Assembly: GCA_030633015.1 (NCBI GenBank)
Contig: DAOVTR010000137.1
Coordinates: 1 to 5,444, forward strand
Length of the DNA stretch: 5,444 nt
Direction of reading: 5' to 3'
Source of the DNA: Bdellovibrionales bacterium
GTDB taxonomy: Bacteria; Bdellovibrionota; Bacteriovoracia; Bacteriovoracales; Bacteriovoracaceae
Shown here: positions 1-5,444 of the stretch, piece after piece
Position numbering within the stretch: position 1 is the first letter of the stretch
How the letters are laid out: every line of letters starts with the position of its first letter
Notes under the pieces: generated by a model
What the model saw: the letters and a program-made list of their open reading frames with translations, nothing else
Told to the model about the DNA's origin: nothing
The model's database searches: none
Made by a program: the position numbers and the translations under genes

Positions 1-1
1 A

Positions 2-580
2 AATAGAGAAATTTCATTGGCAGCAGGAGAGCCACCAGGTCCTAAGGGATATACGCCAAGTGTTTTTGCTAAATTGCCAAAAATTTTAGAAAGGGCCGGA
101 ACAAAAGATGGCTCAGGGACTATAACTGGAATGTATACGGTATTGGTTGAAGGCGATGATATGGATGAGCCAATTGCTGATGCAGTAAGAGCAATTGCTG
201 ATGGGCATATTATTTTGAGCAGGGAGTTAGCGTCAAGAAATCAGTTTCCAGCAATTGATATTTTATCATCTCTTTCAAGAGTAATGAATAAAGTAGTAAC
301 TAATGAACATCGGATCGTTTCATCTCATTTAAAAGATTTATTAGCTGCCTATAAAGAGTCAGAAGACTTAATTAATGTAGGAGCGTATGCCAAGGGATCA
401 AATCCAAGAGTTGATAAAGCTCTGGTTATTTACCAAGATATAGTAAGTTTAATGAGGCAAGAGCAGGGATTATATGAAAAAAAGAGCATTGAAGAGTTGT
501 ATGATCAAATGGTAGAGCTTGCTAGGAATGCAGAAAAATTGGTTACTTCAGAATTAGATGTGGATGAACAAGTTAACTAA
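2..580 (+). CDS. fliI: Flagellum-specific ATP synthase FliI, C-terminal part (5' end outside window)
   Basis: FliI is the cytoplasmic ATPase of the flagellar type III export apparatus; it forms a hexamer with FliH and FliJ below the export gate and helps unfold and load substrates. The frame is open from base 2, so the TTG at 17 is an internal leucine and not a start. The 192 visible residues are the C-terminal part of a protein that is usually about 435-460 aa. Visible family signatures are GEPPGPKGYTPSVFA (about residues 9-23 of the fragment), VLVEGDDMDEPIADAVR with DGHIILSREL (about 48-76), and AIDILSSLSRVM (84-95). Arg93 of SRVM aligns with the arginine finger of F1-type ATPases. The remainder is the helical C-terminal domain. 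The Walker A and B regions lie upstream of the window. The stop TAA (578-580) is 14 bp before fliJ, consistent with one operon. The call is secure; GEPPGPKGY differs slightly from the more usual GEPPTTKGY. Confidence 0.96.
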   Translation, partial: NREISLAAGEPPGPKGYTPSVFAKLPKILERAGTKDGSGTITGMYTVLVEGDDMDEPIADAVRAIADGHIILSRELASRNQFPAIDILSSLSRVMNKVVTNEHRIVSSHLKDLLAAYKESEDLINVGAYAKGSNPRVDKALVIYQDIVSLMRQEQGLYEKKSIEELYDQMVELARNAEKLVTSELDVDEQVN

Positions 581-594
581 CATTAGATGGCACT

Positions 595-1038
595 ATGAAA
601 AGATTTAATTTTAAATTAAAAGGGCTATTAAAGATTAGAGAAGTAGTAGAGCAAAAAGTTAAAATAGAATTAGGTGAGATCTTACAACAAATAAATAATT
701 TAAGAGATGAAATTATTGTTTTGAATCATGACATAAGTGAAGGGTACAAAAGTCAAGAGTCTGTTTCAAGAAATCATGCAACTGCTAAAATGCTTGAATT
801 TTATCCATATTTTCTTGAGGGAAAAAGAGAGCATATAAAGTTCAGAAAGGATCAGATTAAACAATTGCAAGTTAAGTATGATGAAAAAATTGAACAACTA
901 AAAAAAGCAAGAGCAGATGTGAAATTGATTGAAAAATTAAAAGAGAAAGAGTTAAAGAAATACAATAAAGAAAAAAATAGATTAGAAGCAGCTACAATTG
1001 AAGAGCTCAATATTATGAAGCTTAATCAGCTTCTTTGA
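595..1038 (+). CDS. fliJ: Flagellar export protein FliJ
   Basis: FliJ is a small cytoplasmic coiled-coil protein that sits in the centre of the FliI hexamer, much as the gamma stalk does in F1, and contacts FlhA to couple ATP hydrolysis and proton flow to export. The 147-aa product has the usual family length and is almost entirely charged helix. It opens with FNFKLKGLLKIRE (residues 4-16), the FliJ-type start with Phe/Leu spacing and Arg. A second long helix (about 78-145) is rich in Lys and Glu (IEKLKEKELKKYNKEKNRLEA), where family members carry an E-K-L...Y..E..R.E pattern. FliJ sequences are weakly conserved, so much of the support comes from position directly after fliI. The ribosome site is poor (only GATGG at 586-590), which suggests translation is largely coupled to fliI. 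The stop TGA overlaps the Shine-Dalgarno sequence of the next gene. Confidence 0.9.
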   Translation: MKRFNFKLKGLLKIREVVEQKVKIELGEILQQINNLRDEIIVLNHDISEGYKSQESVSRNHATAKMLEFYPYFLEGKREHIKFRKDQIKQLQVKYDEKIEQLKKARADVKLIEKLKEKELKKYNKEKNRLEAATIEELNIMKLNQLL

Positions 1039-1045
1039 GGAGGGG
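1038..1045 (+). promoter_or_regulatory. Strong Shine-Dalgarno site of the MotE-like gene
   Basis: AGGAGGGG lies 3 nt before the ATG at 1049 and begins in the last base of the fliJ stop codon. It fixes the start of the MotE-like gene. It is much stronger than the sites in front of fliJ or the small protein at 3909. Confidence 0.8.
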
Positions 1046-1048
1046 CGT

Positions 1049-1630
1049 ATGAATAATATATTAAAGGTTTTGTTTATTAGTTTTATGATTGTGACTGTAG
1101 GGTTTACAAAAGATAAAGATAATAATGAAAAAGAAATAGATAATAAAACATTTGATAATAAAAAAGCGTATTCAAAGAAGGAATTTGATAAATTGGTATA
1201 TAGTGAGGTCGAAAAAAGACTTAAAAGATTTAAAAAAGGCAATGTTGTTGATTTTTCAATGGAGCTTTTAAAGAAAGAGGATAATTTAAAAATTGAAGAG
1301 ATTAAACTAGTGAAGAAAAATGAAGAACTTCAAATGAATATAAAGGATTTTGAATTAAAACTAGAGAGTTTTAGTCAGGAACAAAAAAAAATAATTGGGT
1401 GTATAACTGATGCACAAAATAAAGAAAATAAAAGAATTGGTCATATGGTAGATGTAATTTCTGGTATGAAGCCAGCCAATGCAGCAGAGATATTATCAGT
1501 TCAAGATATTGAAATTTCAGTAAAAATATTGGACCAATTAGATGCGATAAAGGTATCAAAAATATTTAATCTGATGGATAAGGAAATATCTGCCCGGCTT
1601 CAAAAACAGTACATGACTATGAAAAGATAG
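1049..1630 (+). CDS. MotE-like protein (signal/anchor, coiled coil, MgtE-N/FliG-M-like C-terminus)
   Basis: The 193-aa product starts with a short hydrophobic segment (about residues 4-19, ILKVLFISFMIVTVGF), which reads as a signal peptide or signal anchor; no clear cleavage motif follows. Residues 41-115 are a Lys/Glu-rich coiled coil. Residues 131-190 carry the repeat-like pattern GMKPANAAEILSVQDIEISVKIL..L.AIKVSKIFNLMD of MgtE N-terminal/FliG middle-domain-like sequences, as in the MotE/YlxF group. In Sinorhizobium, MotE is known as a periplasmic, disulfide-linked dimeric chaperone of the motor protein MotC, and B. subtilis ylxF occupies the same place between fliJ and fliK. A role in supporting the stator or motor from outside the inner membrane is therefore likely, but it is inferred. 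There is one cysteine, Cys118, at the coiled-coil/C-terminal junction, suited to an intermolecular disulfide. The start is set by the strong AGGAGGGG. I leave the symbol blank because family membership is recognised but function is not shown. Confidence 0.8.
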   Translation: MNNILKVLFISFMIVTVGFTKDKDNNEKEIDNKTFDNKKAYSKKEFDKLVYSEVEKRLKRFKKGNVVDFSMELLKKEDNLKIEEIKLVKKNEELQMNIKDFELKLESFSQEQKKIIGCITDAQNKENKRIGHMVDVISGMKPANAAEILSVQDIEISVKILDQLDAIKVSKIFNLMDKEISARLQKQYMTMKR

Positions 1631-1666
1631 ATAATGACATGTAGTAGCATTTAAAAATAGGATTTT

Positions 1667-3064
1667 ATGCAAAGCTTGGACATTTCAAATTTAACTAATC
1701 AACAGCAGAATTTAGATTCTCTAAAGAGTGCTGATGGATTATCTGTTGGTAAAAATGTTGATCCAAAGACAAAAATTGAAAATGTTTCATTAGAACAACT
1801 GCAGAAAATACTTTCTAAAGATTCAACCAAAAAAGATAGTAGTATTGAGTTTATTAAATCATTGATTGAATCAATTGATGAAGTACAACCTTTAAAAATT
1901 AATATTTCTGATAATAGTTTAAATAAAGAGAACTCTAATGTTGAAATGTTAAATACTGATGAAAATATTTTACAAGAGTTAATGTCTGAAAAGGATATTT
2001 CGTCAGAAACTATAGATCCATCTATAAAAGAGGGGCGTAGGCAATTTTTTGTTAATTCAAAACAAGCAGCTACAGATAAGTTAGATATTGATTTTGAAAG
2101 TCCTGCAATTAAAGTAATTTCAAAAAATAGGCCACAGGTAGGCACTCTTAATCATAACCAAGGATTAGATAAAATAATGGGTGAGGTTAAGAATGATGAA
2201 ATCAAATTTGATTTTGGTCAAAAGCAAGTAAGCCACGGATTGTTCCCTGAAGTATTTGAAAAACAGGGACAAATAAAAAAACAGTCTCAAGGAAAAAATC
2301 TGTTAAACTCTGTGAAACTTGAAGATGTAAATACTCTTTTTCCTCAAGAGTTTAGAAAAAACCTAAAAGGTAATATAAGTAATTATGTTAAGGGTAATAA
2401 ATTACAAGCAGATAATCTTATTAAATTTACTCCAAATGAACTATTAGGGAATACTGAAGCAAAAGAAGGTGTGTCATTATTTAATAAGAGTTCCTTAAGT
2501 GGTAGTAGTTCTCAAGAAAATGTTGTTGAATTTAATAAGTTTGTTCAAAATCTTGATAACAGAATGCCGCAAACAATTGCAGAATCAGGTACCAAGATTT
2601 TAGATTTATCAAATATAAATACGGATAATAGACAAGAGATAATCTCTAAGATCACTGAATATCTTGAGCAAAGTCAAATTAAAAACAGGCCCAATTTAGA
2701 TCTTATCGTTAAACATGATAGTCTGGGTAATTTTAAAATAAATGCATCTAAGAATATGGAAACAAATCAAATTGAACTTAAAATTGTAACCATGAATAAT
2801 AAGGGTTTTGAATTTTTTACGAGACATGAAAATCATCTCGCACAATCAGTAATGAAAGCGGGAATAAATCTTTCGAATTTGAAAATATTTGCTCATAGTG
2901 ATGCTAAAGGTTTCGAGTCTGAGAGTAGACAATTTTCACAAAATCAAGAATCATCAGGCCGAGGACAAGATTCAAATCAGGGAAATCAAAAACAATCTCA
3001 AAATCATGACTCACAAAAGAGACAAAGATTATGGGAAGATTATAGAGAGAGGTTTAGCGCTTAA
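1667..3064 (+). CDS. fliK: Flagellar hook-length control protein FliK
   Basis: FliK is exported during hook growth, measures hook length as a molecular ruler, and then contacts FlhB to switch export from hook to filament substrates. The 465-aa product has the expected architecture. Residues 1-320 are a long, low-complexity, Ser/Asn/Lys/Gln-rich N-terminal ruler region with no clear fold and no cysteine. Residues about 326-412 form a compact FliK C-terminal (Flg_hook-type) domain: LDLIVKHDSLGNFKINAS, then IELKIVTMN, then a helix (HLAQSVMKAGINLSNLKIFAH) with the family's L...L...G..L..L.I ending. A Gln/Asn/Ser-rich linker (421-450) and a charged end LWEDYRERF (455-463) follow. The ATG at 1667 has a close AGGA (1659-1662). 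The stop overlaps the flgD start by one base (TAATG). The ruler region diverges quickly, so the call rests on the C-terminal domain and on position before flgD. Confidence 0.88.
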   Translation: MQSLDISNLTNQQQNLDSLKSADGLSVGKNVDPKTKIENVSLEQLQKILSKDSTKKDSSIEFIKSLIESIDEVQPLKINISDNSLNKENSNVEMLNTDENILQELMSEKDISSETIDPSIKEGRRQFFVNSKQAATDKLDIDFESPAIKVISKNRPQVGTLNHNQGLDKIMGEVKNDEIKFDFGQKQVSHGLFPEVFEKQGQIKKQSQGKNLLNSVKLEDVNTLFPQEFRKNLKGNISNYVKGNKLQADNLIKFTPNELLGNTEAKEGVSLFNKSSLSGSSSQENVVEFNKFVQNLDNRMPQTIAESGTKILDLSNINTDNRQEIISKITEYLEQSQIKNRPNLDLIVKHDSLGNFKINASKNMETNQIELKIVTMNNKGFEFFTRHENHLAQSVMKAGINLSNLKIFAHSDAKGFESESRQFSQNQESSGRGQDSNQGNQKQSQNHDSQKRQRLWEDYRERFSA

Positions 3065-3903
3065 TGCCTACAATGGGAAAACCAGTTTCGCTATCAGAAC
3101 AAAGATATACGCAAATATCAATGGGGCCCACTAAATCTGGAAATACAAAAGCTGAAATTTTAAAGAAAATCACAGGAGTTGATCCATCGGCTAGAAAGTT
3201 TGTTAATAAAAAAGATCATAACAAACTAGGAAAAAATGAATTTTTAAAAATGTTAATGCAGCAACTGCAATCTCAAGATCCATTGAAACCAATGGACCAG
3301 AAACAGTTTGCAGCCGATCTTGCTCAATTTACTCAGTTAGAACAGATGGCCAATATGCGGATAGAACTTGAAAAAGGAAATAATAATATTGGTGCAGAAA
3401 ATAAATTTTATGCTGCAAGTTTTTTAGGAAAAAGGGCAATGACTAATGGAACAACATTGACTCTAAAAGATGATGGTGAAAATGTTGATATACCATTTAG
3501 TCTTGATCAACCTGCTAAAAAATTAATGATTAGAATTTTTGATGAAAAAAATAATCTTATTTCTCAAATTGAAAAAGAAAATATTTCAAAAGGATTTAGA
3601 CAAATTTCTTGGAATGGAACTTCTCTAGATTTAACACCAGCGATTAAGGGAACATATACAGTTGAAGTGCGTGCTTGGAATGATAAACTTGAACCTTTTA
3701 CGGGAGAAACTAAATCCTTTGGTCAAGTAACAGGGGTAAGCTTTGTAGATGGAGAAACTGTGTTAAAACTTGATGGGCAAAAAAGTGTTTTTTTAAGAGA
3801 TGTTGATAGTTTTGACATAATGAAGCATAATAACAATAAGGAAACTGGGACTAGCAAGCAATTTGCCAAACAGGCGGTTGAAACGTATAGAAACTCCCAG
3901 TAA
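3064..3903 (+). CDS. flgD: Flagellar hook assembly scaffold (hook cap) protein FlgD
   Basis: FlgD is exported to the rod tip, forms the hook cap and guides insertion of FlgE, then is replaced by HAP1 (FlgK). The 279-aa product has the diagnostic N-terminal FlgD motif at residues 56-98: GKNEFLKMLMQQLQSQDPLKP, followed by QFAADLAQFTQLEQMANM. A Tudor-like strand region brackets an Ig/FnIII-like domain (about 145-205, with SWNGTSLDL and KGTYTVEVRA), and the closing Tudor-like strands are GQVTGVSFVDGETVLKLDGQKSVFLRDVDSF (220-250). The protein is longer than the 220-230 aa typical of enterics, owing to about 50 extra N-terminal residues and a polar C-terminal tail of about 28 residues after residue 251. 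The ATG overlaps the fliK stop by 1 bp (TAATG), with purine-rich GAGAGG at 3047-3052, so translation is probably coupled to fliK. ATGs at codons 4 and 20 are possible alternatives but have no better ribosome site. Confidence 0.96.
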   Translation: MPTMGKPVSLSEQRYTQISMGPTKSGNTKAEILKKITGVDPSARKFVNKKDHNKLGKNEFLKMLMQQLQSQDPLKPMDQKQFAADLAQFTQLEQMANMRIELEKGNNNIGAENKFYAASFLGKRAMTNGTTLTLKDDGENVDIPFSLDQPAKKLMIRIFDEKNNLISQIEKENISKGFRQISWNGTSLDLTPAIKGTYTVEVRAWNDKLEPFTGETKSFGQVTGVSFVDGETVLKLDGQKSVFLRDVDSFDIMKHNNNKETGTSKQFAKQAVETYRNSQ

Positions 3904-3908
3904 AAAAT

Positions 3909-4325
3909 ATGGACGGAAAGATAAATAATATTTTAATTCCAAATGTATCCAAGCTTCCAAAGCATAAGGATGTAAATGTATCTGATCGCTTAGATAAGCT
4001 TGATGGGCAGGAGTTTAAAAATTTATTAGATGATAAACTTAATAAAATTTCTTCTTCAAATATTGATCACGGAATAAAGCTATCTATTCATGCAGCTAAA
4101 AGGTTGCAAGAGAGAAATCTTGAAATGGATAGTGATGAATATTTAAAACTTAAGGGAGCAATTGATAAACTTAGAGCTAAGGGGGGAAAAGACTCTTTAA
4201 TAATTACTAAAAATGCTGCTTATATTGTAGATGTTGGAAACAATAAAGTTGTTACAGCAATTGATAAAGATAATATGGCAGAAAATGTTTTTACTAAAAT
4301 AGATTCAACATTAGTTGTAAATTAG
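3909..4325 (+). CDS. TIGR02530-type conserved flagellar-operon protein of unknown function
   Basis: The 138-aa product has no signal peptide or membrane segment and looks cytoplasmic. Residues 1-50 are polar and variable. Residues 56-138 match the conserved core I know from the TIGR02530 'flagellar operon protein' group found next to flgD/flgE in Firmicutes and some deltaproteobacteria-like bacteria. That core has a KLSIHAAKRLQERN segment (57-70), a helix with AIDKLRAKGGKDSLII (84-99), strands AAYIVDVGNNKVVTAID (103-119), and the ending NVFTKIDSTLVV. No biochemical role is established to my knowledge. Its fixed place between the hook-cap and hook genes suggests a part in hook assembly or in control of hook-gene expression. 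It starts 5 bp after flgD with no evident Shine-Dalgarno sequence (A-rich spacer), so translation is likely coupled to flgD. It is followed by the largest gap in the window. Confidence 0.88.
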   Translation: MDGKINNILIPNVSKLPKHKDVNVSDRLDKLDGQEFKNLLDDKLNKISSSNIDHGIKLSIHAAKRLQERNLEMDSDEYLKLKGAIDKLRAKGGKDSLIITKNAAYIVDVGNNKVVTAIDKDNMAENVFTKIDSTLVVN

Positions 4326-4338
4326 TTTGCTGAAATAT

Positions 4339-4359
4339 GGCCGGTCCTTTCTGGAGGCC
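4339..4359 (+). other. GC-rich hairpin upstream of flgE
   Basis: GGCC (4339-4342) pairs with GGCC (4356-4359), and TCC (4345-4347) pairs with GGA (4353-4355), leaving a 2-nt GG bulge and a TTTCT loop. Fifteen of its 21 bases are G or C, in otherwise AT-rich DNA. Only three T residues follow (4363-4365), so it is a poor intrinsic terminator; attenuation or RNA processing are alternatives. Confidence 0.5.
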
Positions 4360-4361
4360 TC

Positions 4362-4385
4362 GTTTAAACCTGTCGATGTTTAAAC
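4362..4385. repeat. Paired GTTTAAAC palindromes, 16 bp apart
   Basis: The 8-bp palindrome GTTTAAAC occurs at 4362-4369 and again at 4378-4385, separated by CTGTCGAT. Because each copy is its own reverse complement, the pair is both a direct and an inverted repeat. It could form an 8-bp RNA stem with an 8-nt loop, or act as a double site for a dimeric regulator. The function is unknown. Confidence 0.6.
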
Positions 4386-4401
4386 AACTCAGCACAAGTC
4401 T

Positions 4402-4408
4402 AGGAGGG
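4402..4408 (+). promoter_or_regulatory. Strong Shine-Dalgarno site of flgE
   Basis: AGGAGGG ends 4 nt before the ATG at 4413 and fixes the flgE start. Short flanking arms AGTC (4397-4400) and GACT (4408-4411) could present TAGGAGG in a 7-nt loop; a 4-bp stem is weak and may be chance. Confidence 0.8.
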
Positions 4409-4412
4409 ACTC

Positions 4413-5444
4413 ATGGTAGGTATATTAGGTGCATTTCAAATTGGGATATCTGGATTAAGCGCAGCTGGCGGCGGCTTAGCTGTTGTTGGTGATAACATCG
4501 CAAATTCAGCAACAACAGGTTTTAAAACTTCAAGAGCTGAATTTCAAGATGTTCTCGCTACTTCTTTAAAGGGAATTGATGGAGGAGATCAGTTTGGAGC
4601 AGGGGTTAAGTTAGCTCACATTAAGCCTATGTTTACTCAAGGTAATATTGCTAGAACAGAAAGTATTACAGATTTAGCAATTAGTGGAAATGGATTTTTT
4701 GAAGTGGATGCTTCCTTTGGTAGAGGATACTCAAGAGATGGTTCTTTTCATTTTAATAAAGAAGGAGAACTCGTTAATTCTGATGGATATAAAGTTAGAG
4801 GTTTTTTATCTAATGAAGATGGTAAAATTACCAATAGGGCCGGCCCAATAAAGCTTGGTGGTACTACTATTCCTGCTCGTTCAACGGAACAAGTTAATAT
4901 TACGATGAATTTAGACTCGAGAGAAAATGTAAAGGAGTTTAATATTGAAAAACCGGAAGATACATCTAGTTTTTCTACAACCCTAACAGTCTACGATAAT
5001 GTCGGTACACCAAGACTTATCTCCATGTTTTATAATAAGCTAGAAAATAATACTTGGGAGTATCATGCAGTTACTGACGGTAAGGATACAGAGGGTGGAG
5101 AAGAAGGAAAGTTCTATGAGATGGGGACAGGAAAACTTGTTTTTAATAATAAAGGAGTTTTGCAAGAAGAGATAGAAACGTTAAATGATTTCAATTTTAA
5201 TAAAGGCGCAGCGGCTGGACATAAAATGGAGTTTAATTTTGGAGAGTCTTTAAAAGAAGGTGGAACAGGCCTTGCGGCATCTACTCAGTACGGATCTGGA
5301 ACCGCAGTTTCTAGACATACTCAAGATGGTTCATCTGCGGCCACTTTAACTTCCATGTCATTTAACGATAAGGGAGTTCTTCGAGCAGTTTATAATAATG
5401 GTGAAAGTCGTGAGATTGCTCAAATTGCTCTTGCAAAGTTTGAA
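4413..5444 (+). CDS. flgE: Flagellar hook protein FlgE, N-terminal part (3' end outside window)
   Basis: FlgE is the structural subunit of the flagellar hook, the flexible joint between rod and filament; it is exported through the flagellar type III system and polymerises beneath the FlgD cap. From the ATG at 4413 the frame stays open for 344 codons to the last base, so no stop lies in the window. Residues 1-36 are the rod/hook N-terminal signature (SGLSAAGGGLAVVGDNIANSATTGFK). Further hallmarks are FTQGNIARTESITDLAISGNGFFEV (74-98), YSRDGSFHFNKEGELV (106-121), an FlgE D2-type domain (about 186-305, with SSFSTTLTVYDNVGTPR), and QIALAKFE (337-344), which begins the conserved C-terminal D0/D1 return. 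The N-terminal signature is followed by LATSLKGIDGGDQFGAG (48-64), a form I associate with Bdellovibrionota-like FlgE. The strong AGGAGGG and structured leader fit the need for many hook subunits. FlgF or FlgG share the N-terminal signature, but the D2 domain and the position after flgD favour FlgE. Confidence 0.95.
   Translation, partial: MVGILGAFQIGISGLSAAGGGLAVVGDNIANSATTGFKTSRAEFQDVLATSLKGIDGGDQFGAGVKLAHIKPMFTQGNIARTESITDLAISGNGFFEVDASFGRGYSRDGSFHFNKEGELVNSDGYKVRGFLSNEDGKITNRAGPIKLGGTTIPARSTEQVNITMNLDSRENVKEFNIEKPEDTSSFSTTLTVYDNVGTPRLISMFYNKLENNTWEYHAVTDGKDTEGGEEGKFYEMGTGKLVFNNKGVLQEEIETLNDFNFNKGAAAGHKMEFNFGESLKEGGTGLAASTQYGSGTAVSRHTQDGSSAATLTSMSFNDKGVLRAVYNNGESREIAQIALAKFE

Larger units (their letters stand above)
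4326..4412 (+). promoter_or_regulatory. Structured intergenic leader before flgE
   Basis: This 87-bp gap is the longest non-coding stretch here; the other gaps are at most 36 bp. It contains a GC-rich hairpin, a pair of GTTTAAAC palindromes and a strong ribosome site. I see no convincing sigma-54 (-24 GG/-12 GC), sigma-28 or sigma-70 promoter. The region could be an mRNA-stabilising or processing leader, a weak attenuator, or a regulator-binding site that lets flgE be expressed at higher levels than its upstream neighbours. The choice between these is inference. Confidence 0.5.

Noticed and set aside
17..19. TTG at 17 as a start codon
   Set aside because: The frame is open upstream to the window edge and encodes NREIS, matching FliI; the TTG is an internal leucine.
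982..1242. Minus-strand reading frame across the fliJ end and MotE-like start
   Set aside because: It is antisense to two well-supported genes; its Phe/Leu/Ser-rich composition is what the complement of Lys/Glu-rich coding DNA gives.
1371..1559. Minus-strand 62-codon frame inside the MotE-like gene
   Set aside because: It is a shadow of coding DNA with no recognisable product or ribosome site.
2030..2035. GAGGGG inside fliK resembling an internal ribosome site
   Set aside because: It is followed by GTAGGC with no start codon at a usable distance, so no internal start is supported.
1699..2145. Minus-strand 148-codon frame inside fliK
   Set aside because: It is a shadow of the Asn/Ser/Lys-rich FliK ruler region; composition is artefactual and no family is recognised.
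2889..3134. Plus-strand 81-codon frame across the fliK/flgD junction
   Set aside because: It is out of frame with both secure genes and overlaps the conserved FliK end; no family features are seen.
3769..4009. Eleven-base repeat CTTGATGGGCA at 3769-3779 and 3999-4009
   Set aside because: Both copies encode LDGQ in two different proteins, and a single short match 230 bp apart is expected by chance and similar codon choice.
4338..4352. Possible sigma-54 promoter (TGGC then TT) before flgE
   Set aside because: TGGC-CGG-N4-TTCT keeps the -24 GG but lacks the essential -12 GC dinucleotide; it also overlaps the GC-rich hairpin, which explains the same bases.
4372..4379. GTCGATGT as a sigma-28 -10 element
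   Set aside because: It is a partial match to GCCGATAA, and no TAAA-like -35 lies at the right distance upstream.

Overview
The window is a stretch of a flagellar biosynthesis operon, with every gene on the + strand and tightly packed. In order it holds the 3' end of fliI (export ATPase), fliJ (export coiled-coil protein), a MotE-like gene (secreted or membrane-anchored coiled coil with an MgtE-N/FliG-M-like end), fliK (hook-length control), flgD (hook-cap scaffold), a small conserved flagellar-operon protein of the TIGR02530 type, and the 5' end of flgE (hook protein). Both outer genes are cut by the window edges. The flgE reading frame is open to the last base.

The DNA is AT-rich, roughly one third G+C by eye, and Lys/Asn/Ile codons are abundant. 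The gene order fliI-fliJ-motE-like-fliK-flgD-(small protein)-flgE resembles the fla/che operon layout of Bacillus-type bacteria and of several deltaproteobacteria-like groups. From the FlgE and FliI sequences and the base composition I favour a Bacteriovorax/Halobacteriovorax-like member of the Bdellovibrionota. This is inference from memory, without any search.

The genes act at one stage of flagellar assembly. FliI and FliJ energise and gate the type III export apparatus. FlgD caps the growing hook, FlgE subunits polymerise under it, and FliK measures the hook and switches export specificity. The MotE-like protein probably serves the stator or motor from the periplasmic side. The TIGR02530-type protein has no established role that I know of, although it recurs at this position.

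Gaps between the first six genes run from a 1-bp overlap (fliK/flgD, TAATG) to 36 bp. The only sizeable gap is the 87 bp before flgE. It holds a GC-rich hairpin, a pair of 8-bp palindromes that can also pair with each other, and a near-perfect Shine-Dalgarno sequence. This suggests flgE is controlled separately, at the RNA level or by its own promoter. No mobile element, CRISPR array, tRNA or rRNA was seen. The region looks like ordinary core flagellar DNA; the most interesting items are the pre-flgE leader and the uncharacterised small protein.
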